From: Siderastrea radians
Lineage: Eukaryota > Cnidaria > Anthozoa > Scleractinia > Rhizangiidae
Assembly (NCBI GenBank): GCA_964017195.1
Contig: OZ024898.1
Location: 15,886,975-15,950,974 of the forward strand
Length of the DNA: 64,000 bases
Direction of reading: 5' to 3'
Part shown: positions 10,071 to 22,801 of the stretch, one piece after another
Numbering within the stretch: position 1 is the stretch's first letter
Layout: each line of letters opens with the position of its first letter
Program-made: the position numbers and the translations under genes
Notes under the pieces: model-generated
Told to the model about the DNA's origin: nothing
Databases searched by the model: none
What the model saw: only the letters and a program-made list of their open reading frames with translations

Positions 10071-12177
10071 CTGAAACTGAGCGTGAACGCTGACTTGAAA
10101 TTCAGCGCGAGCAACGAAGGCGAAAGAGTCGACGACAAGAAAGCACGGGTAGGAGAACATCGTTTACCGGTAATAGCCTAGCGAGACTAAAGCCGTCAGC
10201 AGGACACAAACAGGAGACTGGAATATTACAGGCGAGAAATCTTAGAACAGAAACAACGTAGCTTAAATTTAGCTTGAGAGCACAAGCGCTGCTACAAAAC
10301 GAGATTCCCCAACAACGCCAGAATCGATACAAGGTCTTCGAAATTATAACTCAGTCACACCAATTGAATAATGAGAATGAACTCAGCGGCTACAAACTCT
10401 TCGAGAAAATGTGTGCTGAAACCGATCAGGACCGGCGACACCGACTAGAAGTGCTTCGACAAAAGGATTTAGTTATAGAAGCAACGAGAGGCGACAAAAA
10501 TGCACGATCATCAAAATACTTTTGCTAGAAATTTACCTTTCCAGCGGATGGTGACTGAACAGGTTGGCTCAAAATTATTTCCTCTCTCTACCATTATCTT
10601 TACTCTTGATGTACTAGTAATTATTATCAACATGTAATTACTTTTCCAATTACAGACTACACAAGAGAAATGAAATTATTTCACAAAATAGGTTTCAGTT
10701 CCCACAACAATTTGCATATTTGTGTAGGAGCAGTAAAAAGAATTTAAATTCTAAGTTTAGGACGTTCCCGAAAAATATTTGAAAGCAATAATTCATATTG
10801 GATCAGTAAGAATTTATAAAAGTTTATGTTTTCCGTTATGGAGATTGACCCTGTTAATAGTTTAAAAAATAATATTCAGATGGATCAGAAAGGACAATTT
10901 CTGTTCACAATTTGGTTTGGAAATGCACTTACAAGTACTGCTCTGCCTAGCAATTACCACTTTAAAATGTGTAGCGGGTATAGGTACATACATGCATGTA
11001 TTTGATGTGAAACAAAAATTACTACTTAACATTAATTATTGACAATAATTTCATGCTACATACAGTGACCAGCATCACAGGTCTCCTCGTAGTGCACAAG
11101 CAAGCACCAAAATCAGGGGAATTGAGGTCCTGATCACCTTCAACATGATCTGTCTATGTTAAAGTTTACTTACTTCTGAAGGTTTCACATGCTATAATCT
11201 ACATTCACCCTTTCCCTTAATTAGCTACTCTTGCTTTCCGTACCAACTGACCTCCCTAAGCCCCAATGTAAGCCTACAAATACTCCTTACTGGTCTTTAT
11301 ACATTTCTTGTAGTACTAGTGCAGAGAACTTCTTTCTACTGAAATTAACACTATTCATGTTTGGTGATCAATTCCTTAATTCTGATGACCTAATTAAAGC
11401 ATTGCTATTGTAGGGAGATGCTGGTGACTGGGGATTCAAGGGTTAACTTATTATTTTATTGTGACAATTATCTAATTCAATTTTTATAGTGTGTTGGGGG
11501 GAATGAATAAACATGCTACCACATCAATATGAAACTCTGTGCTTTGCTTGCCATTATTCTGTATTATTCTCATTTCAATTTTTGGGTAAAAATGGATAAT
11601 GTTTTTAATACACCACATCACTCTTCAGCAGTAGTAGACTCCTGCTACAGTATCTCAACCATTCAAGGGAAATAATGAATTGTGTTAGCTATTGACACTT
11701 GTCAATACCCAGTAAATAGAACAAGAGGTGTACAACAGAATCTAAAGGAAATGGCTGGGTAAATGTTGGAGATAACAAGTTCCAAGTTGGAAATTGAACT
11801 GCATTTCTGATAAACCTATAGTCTCACCCAACCAAAGTAAACACCCCACATTGGCCCTGACAACAGGTCTACAGCAATACTATATACATCCTCTCTAGAG
11901 AACAATTTACCTTATGTCAGAATGAAGAGAGGTCGGGGGGGGGGAGGGTGGGGGCTGAACGTATTTCCTTATACATGACAGAGGATTGGATGCAAGTTAC
12001 ATGGAAACAACTGGGAACCAGAATGTTGATCTTAACTCACAATTCAGGACCATTGTGGCCACCCATCCACACCTTCAGTTAAACCGAAATTCTATCCTCT
12101 CCCGACCCCCATCAATCAATTTTGTGGTGCACCCGTGCCCGAGCTTTGCGAGGTTCTGCGAGTCACGTATTTCTGGT
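10071..12177. other. intergenic, no supported gene
   Basis: Mostly AT-rich unique-looking sequence. A plus-strand ORF at 10274-10528 (84 aa, Gln/Arg/Asp rich, with QQRQNRYKVFEIITQ) adjoins the inverted-arm element. It could be a remnant of element coding sequence but matches nothing I recognise. A G-rich run lies at 11935-11953. Confidence 0.45.
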
Positions 12178-12357
12178 CAGTGGCGGATCCAGGATTTTTG
12201 AAAGGGGGGTGGCTGACCTGACAGAACAATATCAGAATATTCAAAGACAAAATTACCTCAGTGATAGTTCTGTTCCCTTTCATAATTTCAAGCTTAAACG
12301 ACCCCAAAGAGGGGGGGTGACTAGCCACCCAATCCACCCCCCCTGGATCCGCCCCTG
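12178..12357. mobile_element. hAT-type MITE, 180 bp
   Basis: The terminal inverted repeats are CAGTGGCGGATCCAGG and CCTGGATCCGCCCCTG. CAGNGGCGGATCCAGG is a familiar hAT-superfamily terminus in animals. G-runs just inside both ends (GAAAGGGGGGT and its CCACCCCCCC partner) extend the pairing. It has no coding capacity. The expected 8-bp duplication is not evident, so the flanks have decayed. Confidence 0.75.
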
Positions 12358-12599
12358 CTAGTGTAAATCATTCTGAAATCATTCTGTAAATCACTTTACG
12401 GTTACGTTATTATTTTATAATAAAAACGAGCACGCCTCCATATCTTAACCCTTTGGAGTAAGAAACACTCAAGATCGTTGTCGTTTATTACTCTCAAAAG
12501 AAAATCAGTTTACAAATCTGATCTTTTGGGACGACGAATATTCTTATAACCCGTAGAAATTCTAAAACATGAGACCCTGTAGAGTGTAGAGCTTGAGCT

Positions 12600-12780
12600 T
12601 GAAAGGAAGGGTTCTCCAAGAAATAAACGGCCGCCGGGGGCGGGAGTATCTAGGGGGGTTCGGGGGCATGCTCCCCGGGAAAATTTGAAATTTTGTACTT
12701 CGGGAATGCGATTTTCAGCATTCTGAGGGGCAAGTCAAAGTAGTTTAACTGCTGTAAATTCAAGTCAATTTTTTGGGTCA
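12600..12780. repeat. GC-rich dispersed-repeat fragment
   Basis: GGCCGCCGGGGGCGGGAGTA and GGGTTCGGGGGCATGCTCCC stand out sharply from the AT-rich surroundings. They resemble DNA-transposon-associated repeats with G-rich ends. Boundaries were not resolved. Confidence 0.35.
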
Positions 12781-12892
12781 AAAAGAACAACTATGCTGAT
12801 AACGTAGATATTGGCGGAGATCCTGAAAATCGGTCAATTTGTTGCTGTGAGCGACTTAGGTAATTGACAGACTGTAAATGCGGCTTCACGAT

Positions 12893-13320
12893 CTGTAACT
12901 GGTTACTTGAGTGAAAAGCTCCAAAAATTACAGAATCGTGCAGCCAGAGTTATTACTAAATCACCCTTTGATACAAGCTCAAACCACCTTTTGTCCACCC
13001 TCGACTGGGAGAGGCTATTTCTTCGACGAAAGAAACAGAAAGCTTTGATGATGTTTAAAACTATGAATGGACTTGCCCCAGATTATCTTCAAAGTCTTTT
13101 CTCTCAGCGTCACTCTGTTTATAATTTGAGAGACTCTGAGGGAAAGCTGACGCTACCCAAACCAAACACCAACTATTTGAAACGGAGCTTCTCTTACAGC
13201 GGGGCTATGTTATGGAATAACTTACCCAAATGCCTAAAAAATGCTGTATCTGTTAATAATTTTAAGCAAATTATTAAGAAGATAGCTGATATATCGGATT
13301 CCCACACGGCAATCATGTAA
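12893..13320 (+). pseudogene. LINE (CR1/L2-type) reverse transcriptase C-terminus, 5'-truncated
   Basis: An open frame of about 140 codons contains LQKLQNRAARVIT, DWERLFLRRKKQKALMMFK, and a WNNLPKCLKNAVSVNNFK block near the end. This is the conserved extreme C-terminus of CR1/L2/Jockey-clade non-LTR retrotransposon ORF2 proteins. The catalytic RT core and endonuclease are absent, as expected of a 5'-truncated insertion. The stop at 13318-13320 is followed by an AT-rich 3' UTR and a short tandem tail. Confidence 0.85.
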
Positions 13321-13396
13321 AGCAGTTGTAATTAGTTTTAGTTATTTACTTAATTAAGCTTAATTAACTGATGATTTTCCGTGTTTAAATAAATTT

Positions 13397-13421
13397 TTAC
13401 TACTACTACTACTACTACTAA
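13397..13421 (+). repeat. (TAC)n 3' tail of the LINE copy
   Basis: TTTTTACTACTACTACTAC ends the LINE copy. CR1/L2-clade elements commonly end in short tandem repeats instead of poly(A). Confidence 0.75.
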
Positions 13422-13736
13422 CATGTCGTGTAACAGATAAACCTGCCAGGAAAACAATCTGATCGTCTGCTCTCAGTCTGGATACAACGCATAAAAGGTC
13501 ACCGATTTACGGCACCCTTGAAGTCATGCATGCGGTTAAGGTGGTTACCAGTCCTAATTTTGATTGGCTGCACTGAAGCACCAATCAAATAGACTCTGGT
13601 TATTATCTTTTATTGGTAAAATACACAATTTCCGGATGTCGCCGTCTATAGTGCTTATTGTGTCGCTGTCGTATTTTGCCGGTTCAGCTGAGTCGCTTGG
13701 CGGCATTTAGAAAGTCCCATGTCGCTTGTGGCTTTT

Positions 13737-14637
13737 ATGCATCAGTCAATTCCAGCTGCGCCCATGCCCCCCCCCCCCCCGGGCTAACCCCCGGGCATTA
13801 GCATTTTTTTTCTCTCAGATGGCAAATTCCCGGGGGTGGGGACACTTAAGCTGCCAAATGCCCCGCGGTGTGGACGAAGGAAGAGGGCAAATGCCCCGCC
13901 CCCGGGATCGTACGTCCCCAATCAACACCGCAGCAGTTTTCATTCATTGCACAATAATACCACTTTTAGCATTTTTATGTGTGATTTTTCATCTGTAGGC
14001 CTGTAACGGCACTATCCAATGTTAATAAAGTTAGTATAAATGCCAAGTGATGATATTTTAATACTTCACAGACAACAATACTACATGATAGTTGATTGTT
14101 ACTTTAATGTTTTGTTTTAAACAGTTCGCTAGTAAACAAAACTCTTGACATTATAAAAGTCTGGTGTAACGTCATCTGTTGTGAATATTTTAATAATATG
14201 CAAAAGTATAAAACCACAATCCCTACACATGTTTAGAATTTAAGATTCATCGCGACTAAATTTTATTTAAATCCTTAAAAAGAATGCGTACGTCGATTCA
14301 CGTTGATCGTTCCCGATCTCGCTATATTAAGTGATAGTTGTGCCTTGATGAGCAATGAAGAAATGCATAAAATCGAGAAAACCTCCACAAGTTTTTCCAG
14401 TCCTTGGCAGACGATCCAATCTGCGACGAACTGCTGGTCCTTTGCGATAAAATCCTCCATGTTTGGATTTCGAGTCAGAAACCACATGTGCATGTCAAAA
14501 GCCCGGGGGTAGGCAAATGCCCGACCCCCCGGGCCGTGCCAAATTTGCTAATGCCCCACCCCCGGGACTGACAAGGCAAGCAAATGCCCCGCAGTTGCCC
14601 GGGGGGGGATGGGCGCAGCTGGAATTGACTGATGCAT
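13737..14637. mobile_element. TIR element with C-run termini, copy 1 (901 bp)
   Basis: The inverted termini are ATGCATCAGTCAATTCCAGC and its complement ending at 14637. Each is followed by GCGCCCATGCCCC and a long C (or G) run of about 14-15 bases, then CCCGGGC motifs. Internal GGGGCATTTGC and CCCGGGGG motifs recur on both sides. It shares ATGCA...TCAATTC, CTG, GCCAT and the C-run with the copy at 30135-31077. The flanks carry a 20-bp near-identical direct repeat (CATGTCGCTTGT(G/C)GCTTTTA at 13719-13738 and 14641-14660). It has no convincing coding sequence, so it is presumably non-autonomous. Confidence 0.75.
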
Positions 14638-17600
14638 TACCATGTCGCTTGTCGCTTTTACCCCTTGGAAGGCCTCTTGAATCCCGGGCATATGGAAGTG
14701 TTCTCGGGCGACGCAATCGCCTTTGTCTGATCCTGCCACCATAATTTGCCGCAAGGTTGAAACTAGAAGCAATTTCCCACGAAGCATGGCTGTTGGCGGG
14801 AAAGGCTACAGTAACCGCCGCCGATCGTGATCTTGGAAAGTTAAATCATGAGGACAACTCTTCGTTTACGTTTTGGAAAGTACCTACAACATTAACGGGC
14901 GGGAGAGCACTGTTGTTGCTAGAATCCTGTTGAATTGAAGAACCTGGCGCCGCTTCCCTTATCTCTGAACTCACAAGTTCTCTCACGAGGCGTTGGATTC
15001 TGTCTTCTTCCACTGCTGCCATGTTGCTGTTTGGTGCAGCCTCGCTTTCATTCTTCGCGGGATACGGGTCAGCTCAGCATAAGTTTGCACGCCGAAATAT
15101 ATGTCGAAACTGCATCCGTAATATATATGTCGAAAATTACATTAAAACGAGGCAATATAAACCGAGATCAACATACATCGACTTGGACATATATTTTGCA
15201 AACTGCGGATACATATATTGCAACTGGACATATATTGACCTTTCGACATTTATTTTGAGATTCGGACATACATATCGAAATTTGAACATGTATATTGACT
15301 TTTGGACATTTTGAACCTATTTGACAAGCATACACGGTATTTCGCTCGTGTACACCAGTAGCGTGCGCCAGGCCAGCGATAATTTAGTAACGAGTTTTTT
15401 GTCCACGTGGCCGCCACTTTACTTTGCTTATGCCGCTGTTCAAGATTAATGCAGCTCAGGAAAAGTTTTTCCTAATTTCCCGGCTGTCCCGGGAAGGTAG
15501 TCGCTGTTGAGTCCCATGATATGCCTATGTCTTCCAGCTTCTTCCGGTCCCTTTAATACAAATATAGGCAGCAAATTGACACTGTGTAATTGCAAAATTT
15601 TCCACCAGTAGTCGAATTATTGCTCAAAATTTATTTCTCGTTCTAAATGTCTGCTTGTAATTCTGTGCGATGTCCCTCGATTTACTCTTGTTCATTGTGA
15701 TTCCTCTGTATACTAACCTCAAGTGAAGGCTGTAATACTGTGTGATACCGTATAATATAGCATGTGATGCTGTTTATTAAGTGCCTCGTGATGTCTCGTG
15801 ATTTATTGCCATACCTTAGTGAACCAAACTTCCATAGGAAAGTGCCTTTTATTCCAGCCTCATCATCAGCAGAAAAGAAAATAGAGTAAGTCGAGTATTT
15901 TGTAAGGATATAATAATCTGTATAACACGTGTTATCATGCCTGTGTGCTCCCAAAAACCAAGAATCAAATGAGTGCGAGATTCGATCACTCAGTAATTCG
16001 GGAAAAGAAACAGTTTCCTTAGTAAGGGCTGCCGTATGGATATTTTGTTTGCCATTTTCTCATACAGTTCTAGTCTCGAACAAATTCTCAGTCGTATAAC
16101 AGACGTTGCTGATGTTAGGCTTGTCCATGCGATGCAGTTTCTTCAATTTCCAGCACTGTCTTAAACCGACTGCCATTGATTCTGGGGTCGTCATCGTAAA
16201 TTCAAACCACTCCAGTGGCACTAACTACTAACGAGGATAGGGTAATGTCCAAAAACCACATCATTGCCTAGTCGTTACAATAAAATGTACTGCCGTCAAT
16301 ATTTCAGGTGTAATTTTACTGAAGAGAGGATTCTTTTTTTACGGGCACACATCTTCCCATGTCGTAGGAAACATTGTCTTGTGACTTTCTAGTGTTTCAG
16401 ATATATCAACAGAAAACTGTGGCGTTTGAAAACATTCGTTAAGGAAACAATTATGTGAGTTATGATCTTCACCTTATTTTGTAGTTATTACCAGGAAATA
16501 ATGTTTATTTCAATTATTTTTTTAAAAAGTGACAAAAAACCCAAATCTGCTGTTATTTTTTACGCCGTCTGGTGTAAACTTGAAGATTCTTTCTTTCTAT
16601 TTAGTCTGAGGAGTTAAAGAAACTAGTAATTAAATCTTCGAAGAAACGTGGACATTCCAAGAAGTGAAGCCATCATAACAGTGTTAGAGAGCAATAAAAA
16701 TACAAAAACGCTTTGAATTGTTCTCGGGCAGGATTAGCAAGTAATCAACATAATCCAATGGGCTTTACTTGTCTGTGCTCGTTCGACAGCATTGTCTCAC
16801 ACTTCACCTACTTGGACATTTTAACTGAAAACTAATCTAACCAAACCACTGCGGTATCTCAATGCGTTGCTAAAAATTTTCAAAAACCAATCAACTCGGT
16901 AACGTAGTAGCAAGCGTGTTTCTAAAAAACATGGCCACGAAGAAAGCCAATACAACTCAGGGGCGCAATCAGTTGTTTTGGTAACATAAAATGACTGAAC
17001 AAGTGAATGTTAGTTTGTGTCTCACCCAGAGCTACAATGCCTCTTGATCAAAACATCGGGAAATGGTCAACATTCATAAACATTAAAACATGAAACAAAC
17101 TGCTTTTTAATTTGTTTAGTTAGGCACAGTCAAAACATTTTCAATTTTAAGAGTTAATAACTAGGACAATCAGCAGCCATTTGTTGAGCGGCTATTGGGC
17201 GTAGCGTTCATTTCTTTTGAGAGATGTCACTAACTATCATGAACCCTAAGTTCAACAAAAACATCATCCTGATTTTTCCATCTTAGTTGCTCATCTATCA
17301 TGGAATAGAAGTGCATCTGTACGTCTGCACGGTAATAATAACAGAATAAGGCACCACTCAGTTGATCACAATAAAAACAGCAACCTTCTAAGATCTTGAT
17401 CCCAATTGCCACACTTGAGATTCTCATTTAGTGATTAAAAGCTAGAGCCGCTTTTGTAGTCGATAAAAACACAATAAAAAGCTTTCGCGAATGAATGAGC
17501 CTACGTCTCGTAATATTTGACCCGCCTTCAAGCCCTATGAATGGTCTGAAAAAACAAAATCAGGGATTACAGTTTAACCGTTAGTAGACCAACATAGACT

Positions 17601-17688
17601 GAATAAAGTTGATCTTGCAAAACCGGCTGAACATTATTCGGATGACTTGAAGTCGGTTAAAAGTTCTCAGAATGTCACATTACATAAG
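14638..17688. other. intergenic, no supported gene; local ATATATGTCGAAA-type repeats
   Basis: At 15090-15320 a diverged set of short repeats (ATATATGTCGAAA and the inverse TTTCGACATTTAT, plus GGACATATATT) makes a low-complexity palindromic zone. The rest is AT-rich without a recognisable gene, tRNA or element. Confidence 0.5.
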
Positions 17689-19037
17689 TAGGGGCGTAGC
17701 TAGCCATTTTTGGTTTGTAAGCCCGTTCCGTTCCTCGCGATTGTAGCGCACGGGGGGGGGGGGGGGGGAGAAAAATTCGAGTATGCGTATGATTTGTTCA
17801 ATTCATGCTTTTTGAAAGTTGCTTCTATATAAAATAAGCACTTTATTAGAAAATATCTTCACGTCATGAATTCTCAGCAACTAAGCGCGATCTAATTTGA
17901 AGTTATAACGAATTGTACTGGACTGAGTGCCCAGCCAAATATATCAATTCAAGTTTTGACGGAATCCGAAGTTTAACATCCTGTTCTTCTTGCTGCAAAA
18001 TTCACGAGCCACGGCCTCCCCGTCAATTGTTGTCCTTGTACGCGTGCATTAGAGCAAGAGCTGAGAGTTGCACTGTCTTCATGGTTGCCCGTAGATAAGT
18101 CTTGACTCTACGCATCGTGTTAAAACTACGTTCAGGAGTTGCGGTTGACACAGGCATCGTGAGAACGATCGTGAGGATGGTGTTAACGTTTCGATAAAGC
18201 GTTGGATTTATGCAGTCGAGGGTGTCAACTAGAGTTATTGGTCGTTCTCCAGTTGAATGCAGCCACTTTGTTTTCCACCGCAACATCTCGTTGTCGTACT
18301 CTCTTGTCAGTCAGATTGTTCTTGTACGCGGCATACATCTTATCTTGGACGTCGTTGCTTAATCCTTGCAGTTTTGTTGGGAGAAGTTACTGGCCTAGGA
18401 AGCGATCCTCCTGTAATAAGAGCCTGTCATTCATTTCTTGATTTAAATGATCAATAAGAGGGAGAAACACAGCTCTTTGCCAATAGGACTCTGGGTTTGT
18501 GGCTGAGACATTCACCCTGTGTTGCTGCCTTCTTGTTGTTCTTGGCCTTTTTTGGCTCAATGTCAAACTCAGCTGCAATCTGTTTCCCCTGCTCATATAC
18601 TTTTTTCCAAACCGACGGATCCCCTCCCTCAGCTCCCATGATATTTATTACCACTCTCGCTTCTCGGGCTGCCTCGATGAAATCTATACGCTCTTTCCTT
18701 ACAACATAGTTGACAAGGCAACTGTGTTGGAAAGGACATTTTCTGCTGCACATAGCGCAATAAAATCAAACTGCTTGATAGAGCATAAGTAGCCCCTTGC
18801 CTTTCCATTGCCATCCTGGGTCAAGGTTTCGAGCTCCTGCACTACAACTGGGAACGCTGCAGGGAGGGTATATAAAGCATCAGCCCTACTCGCCCATCTT
18901 GTGTCGCAAAAAGTTCTTTAAAAAAAACCACCCAGAGACTAGTTCTATGAAGTGAGAAAAAAATGTTCGCATAACAAATATACCAAGAAAAAGTTTGTAA
19001 GCCCGGGCTTACTGGCTTAAAGGGAGCTACGCCCATA
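17689..19037 (-). mobile_element. decayed hAT transposon
   Basis: The termini TAGGGGCGTAGCTAGCC (17689) and GGGAGCTACGCCCATA (to 19037) are inverted and of hAT type. A run of about 17 G at 17752-17768 sits just inside the left end. The minus strand holds transposase fragments in the right order: an N-proximal block with NYVVRKERIDFIEAAREAR (about 18710-18650), an ESYWQRAVFLPLIDHLNQEM block (about 18490-18430), and the C-terminal dimerisation region STATPERSFNTMRRVKTYLR (about 18150-18090). These resemble the ZMYM1-like hAT transposases of animals. Frameshifts, stops and missing catalytic parts show it is dead. Confidence 0.8.
18023..18286 (-). pseudogene. hAT transposase C-terminal dimerisation domain remnant
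   Basis: An 87-codon open stretch contains TMPVSTATPERSFNTMRRVK and LRATMKTVQLSALALMHAYK. The pattern V-S-T-A-T-x-E-R-S-F and R-V-K-T-Y-L-R is the hallmark of the hAT C-terminal dimerisation domain. It lies inside the decayed hAT element, downstream of the other fragments on the same strand. Confidence 0.85.
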
Positions 19038-20630
19038 ATAACAATTTACGCAATTTGTTTGGCACGAAACGTTGAGCGAACACTAAACTAAAATAAGCGC
19101 CAGTCAAGAAATAAAAACCAGAATACGAAGAACTGTAGGGCATCGCCCAACAGGAAGAGGTATATCAGCAAGAAAGCATAAGTTGTTCCGACAAACACAA
19201 TGCTGGGAATGAACACATGCATATCTTCGCAGCAAGTAACTAACAATCCTTGATCGTTAAACTTTTTTCACAGATTGCCTAACAAAAGCTATTAAGGCAG
19301 AACCGATATCGATGGGATTTTGACCGGCTGGTGAAGTTGCTTTGTAATATTGTGTTCGTGCTCAAGAAGACGGTTGTAAACGATTGGTGATGCTAACGAC
19401 TACAGCACAAACTAAGTGCAAACAATGTGCTCAGTCAATATTTGCATCTATTGTTTAGTGTTATAAAATAAAGATCATTCCTGACACTGAAGAGTTGTTA
19501 ATGACCTTATATATTATCATTATACCAAAAACCGCAAAACGCAGACACACCGGTTTGTGATCCTACGTCGTCAAGGCAGAATCGCTAGTCACCCAATCGG
19601 GATGCAGTACCGAATAGTGTCCAGAGAAAAAACCGAACGTAAACAAACAACATTGTGTAGCAACTAATTTGTATAATATCGTGATGAATGTAAAGTCAAC
19701 AACTTCTTAAAACGATACATAGAAAAAAATTGGCGCCCTTATTCAAGTGGCCGTAGCGTGCAGAATATCACGTACGAGTGCACCAATTGAACAGGTCAGT
19801 TTGTTTTCAAAATGTTCTCATAGTACAGCTTTGATGTAACAGAACTATCTGTTGTGTAATCTAATTAACTGGTGTGTTCAGAACAGATTTTAACGCTCTT
19901 TTTTCTCTGGGTCGTCGTCTGGATCTGGGCATCCTTGGAGCACAAACGTGATCTTCTTACATAAGATGTTGTCACGCTCCTTGCTTGGTCAAGAGACCGA
20001 AAGACACCTTTTTCAATTATTGTTGTGAACCGAGGCATGAATGACGTGGTTACAGTTCACTGATACTTCATTGGAAAAGGAATTAGCATAACAGATGGAT
20101 ATTGCGTTCTGAATGGCGTTTAGAAGTGATTGATTAAGTGTTGCCTTAGGGTGAAAGGAGGATCTGATAAAGGTTGCGAAATCCCAGATCCAGGACATTC
20201 TCGTTTTCGTTATGACAAGGCGACCTTTAGTATTCACAAGCGTTCACCACAGCAATTATCACCCGTGCTGGTAGACTCTCACATCAAATCAAAGTTGTCA
20301 ACAGGGATTTAAAACTGTTAATTAGCTTGGTTTTAGACACTCCATCAATCACACGTCCCATTGGACTCGTTTGAAGAAAGCACACCAAAGATCCATTGGT
20401 TGAAAACCTAATCTTATAATACTGGCCCAAGAGACTGCCAGACCTGAAGCACTATAATAACACGTCATACACGTGCAAATTAGTGATATGTACACATTTC
20501 AACTGTAGGTTGCATATTTAATACAGAGACCACTAAAGACACCGGTAATCAGAGAGTCACATTACCGGAACCTACAGTCAACTCAGACGCACGGATCATC
20601 ATTAGAGTTACACAAAACAAAGAGCAAAGA
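19038..20630. other. intergenic and probable 5' region of the RBM24/38 gene
   Basis: No repeat family or coding sequence was recognised. The promoter and any non-coding 5' exon of the downstream RNA-binding protein gene should lie here, but no TATA-like or initiator element is convincing. Confidence 0.4.
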
Positions 20631-22801
20631 ATGATCAGACACGAAGATACCAAGCTAACCAAGCTGTTTGTCGGAGGCATTCCATACGACACAGATGATG
20701 ATTCTTTGAGAAAGTTTTTTGCAGAGTTTGGGGAGATCAAGGAGGCTGTGGTCATTCGAGACAGAGATACACAAAAGTCTAAGGGCTACGGATTTGTAAG
20801 TAGTTTGAGGTGTGCGGTTAAACAACGGTGGGATTTCTTATCCAGTCACTGTCTAACAAAGATTCCCTTATCCACAGGTTACGTTTTTCGATAAAGATTG
20901 CGCCGAAAAAGCATGTGTGAACAGGAGACCGGTTATCGACGGAAGAACTGCAAACGTAAACTTGGCCTACATTGGCGCCAAACCCAAGCCAAGTAAAGGT
21001 CAGTGTAAATGATCTTACCGGCCATTTAGTGATGATGTTAGCTTAGAATAAACCTAAGTTGAAAAATCTGGCTCCGTATTGCGTTATGTCTCGCTTCATT
21101 TGCGCTGAATCAAACGCAGACCCTATCAATAACACACAGTGTTCAGGAAAAGTAAATATCGCTGTTTGATTACAAATACAACGTGATTTGTTTTTTGTTG
21201 TTTCTAGGAAGTGGAAAGAATGCGATGACGGGTTTTGGACTTAGCTACAAACAGAATGCAGTGATGGGGTAAGGTAGTTTGGTTAGTTATTTGAATACCG
21301 CTCGGTGAATGTCAAAATTGAAAAACGCACATTTATAATCTGAAAGTGATCTTAAGCACAAAATGGATTTTATCACGCCTAATTCTTCAACAAACGCTTT
21401 GTTAACCTACTGGGGATAGCGAGCTGCTTTTGGAGTTTTGCATCATCAAAAAGTATCACAGTAGCTTTTCATGGACAAGGATTACATCAGCGTTATTGGC
21501 TATCTCGGTAAAACACCAATTTACTGCGCAAATTTTGAAATGAATATTTACCGGTTTTTCAACAACACAAACGGCTTCAAAAGTTAACAAATGACATAAA
21601 ATAGGTTTTAAGGGAACAAAGATATCTAAACTACTGCGTGTGGAGAACAAGGCAAGCCAAAGGCTTCCGACACAAGTGCTTATTGTGGTATTCAACAATT
21701 GAGAACAAAATTTGTGAATAATTTAAAAAGTAGAAATGGTGTAAATTAACTATCTTCTTGATGAGAAATCAGCAGCTTGTTCAATCTAAAAAAAAAAATT
21801 AAAGGCACTCAAAAATTAAAGGCACTCCAATCGCGTTCGGTTTTTCGTTCCGGTTTATCGAAAAAGTTAATTGAAAAGAGAGATTTTATAAACCAGACAA
21901 TGAGGCACAATACCGTCTAGCTTAATCAGTTCTTTTTTATTATCTTCATTAGAAGGGTCAAGTCAACAACTAAAACGACAAACTTTTACATCAACTTGAT
22001 TATACATTAAGCGCTAAGTATTCCGTCAGTAAGCATTCATCACGCACAGATAGATATGATGATTAGAAGAGCAACAAAAGCAGTTTTCAATTTTCTTGCA
22101 GTCCTACAATACATTTGATTTTCAAATGCCACACTTAACGATCCCTACATCTTACATAACATGAGATCCGCACTTCAATGGAGTCAGTCGATTTCAATTG
22201 TCCTTTATTCGAAATGTTTGCTTTCTTAAGTGGAGAGAATTGGATCTAATCAGTTGGTTTGAAAACACAAACTTCATTTCCGCCGTATGAAATACATGCA
22301 AACGTACAACCAAGAGGATAAAAGTGTTTGTTTTTTTGTTCAAAGCCAAAATTTAATCAACTCCCTTGAAAGCAGCTGCATTGTTGCTAAAATACAGTCA
22401 ATGTTGCCTTTTCTTTCATCTTCAGATCTCAGTTCCCTGGTAGTTTTTCTGCTGGTTTTTCACAAACGATCCAAGCGAATCAACAGCTTCAAAACCTCCC
22501 ACTCGTGTCTCCAGTTCCTCAGTCACCTAATGGTCAAATGCCATCTATCCCACCTGCAGTGCAACCTGTCCAGCTCATCGAGTACAACGGAGTGCCTACA
22601 ATCCTGTTCGGTACAATGTACGATCAATTGTACTACTCGCCACCGCCATCTTATGTGCCTTCTCCCACGTTCCCAGCAAGTTCAGTGGCAACTTCATTCA
22701 CGTATCAAACCGTGGCCCCTCAAACACCGCCATTTAACTCGATCAACGGTCAGCAGTTTTTTCCAGCACACGTGGAAATAGTTGGTCCACCACAGCTTTG
22801 A
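20631..22801 (+). CDS. RBM24/RBM38: RBM24/RBM38-type RNA-binding protein, complete in four exons
   Basis: Coding exons are 20631-20795, 20878-20998, 21208-21268 and 22426-22801, all with GT/AG borders and phases 0, 1, 0-completing in frame, for 240 aa plus stop. One RRM lies at about residues 10-85. RNP2 is KLFVGGIP (11-18) and RNP1 is KGYGFVTF (51-58). The stretch [18 protein letters not shown] and the end of the [19 protein letters not shown], are diagnostic of the RBM24/RBM38 (SEB-4) family. The C-terminal 140 residues are Pro/Gln/Ser/Tyr rich and low complexity, as in the family. The length matches the vertebrate proteins (about 236-239 aa). Family members bind U/GU-rich mRNA sites and control stability, splicing or translation. 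The first intron splits RNP1, a position worth comparing with orthologues. Whether it is the single pre-duplication orthologue of both vertebrate genes is inference. Confidence 0.93.

Noticed and set aside
15021..15314. 97-codon ORF rich in Tyr/Ile
   Set aside because: It is built from the ATATATGTCGAAA-type repeats and has no domain or splice context.
22287..22781. 164-codon ORF overlapping RBM24/38 exon 4
   Set aside because: It reads the same exon in another frame and crosses intron sequence.
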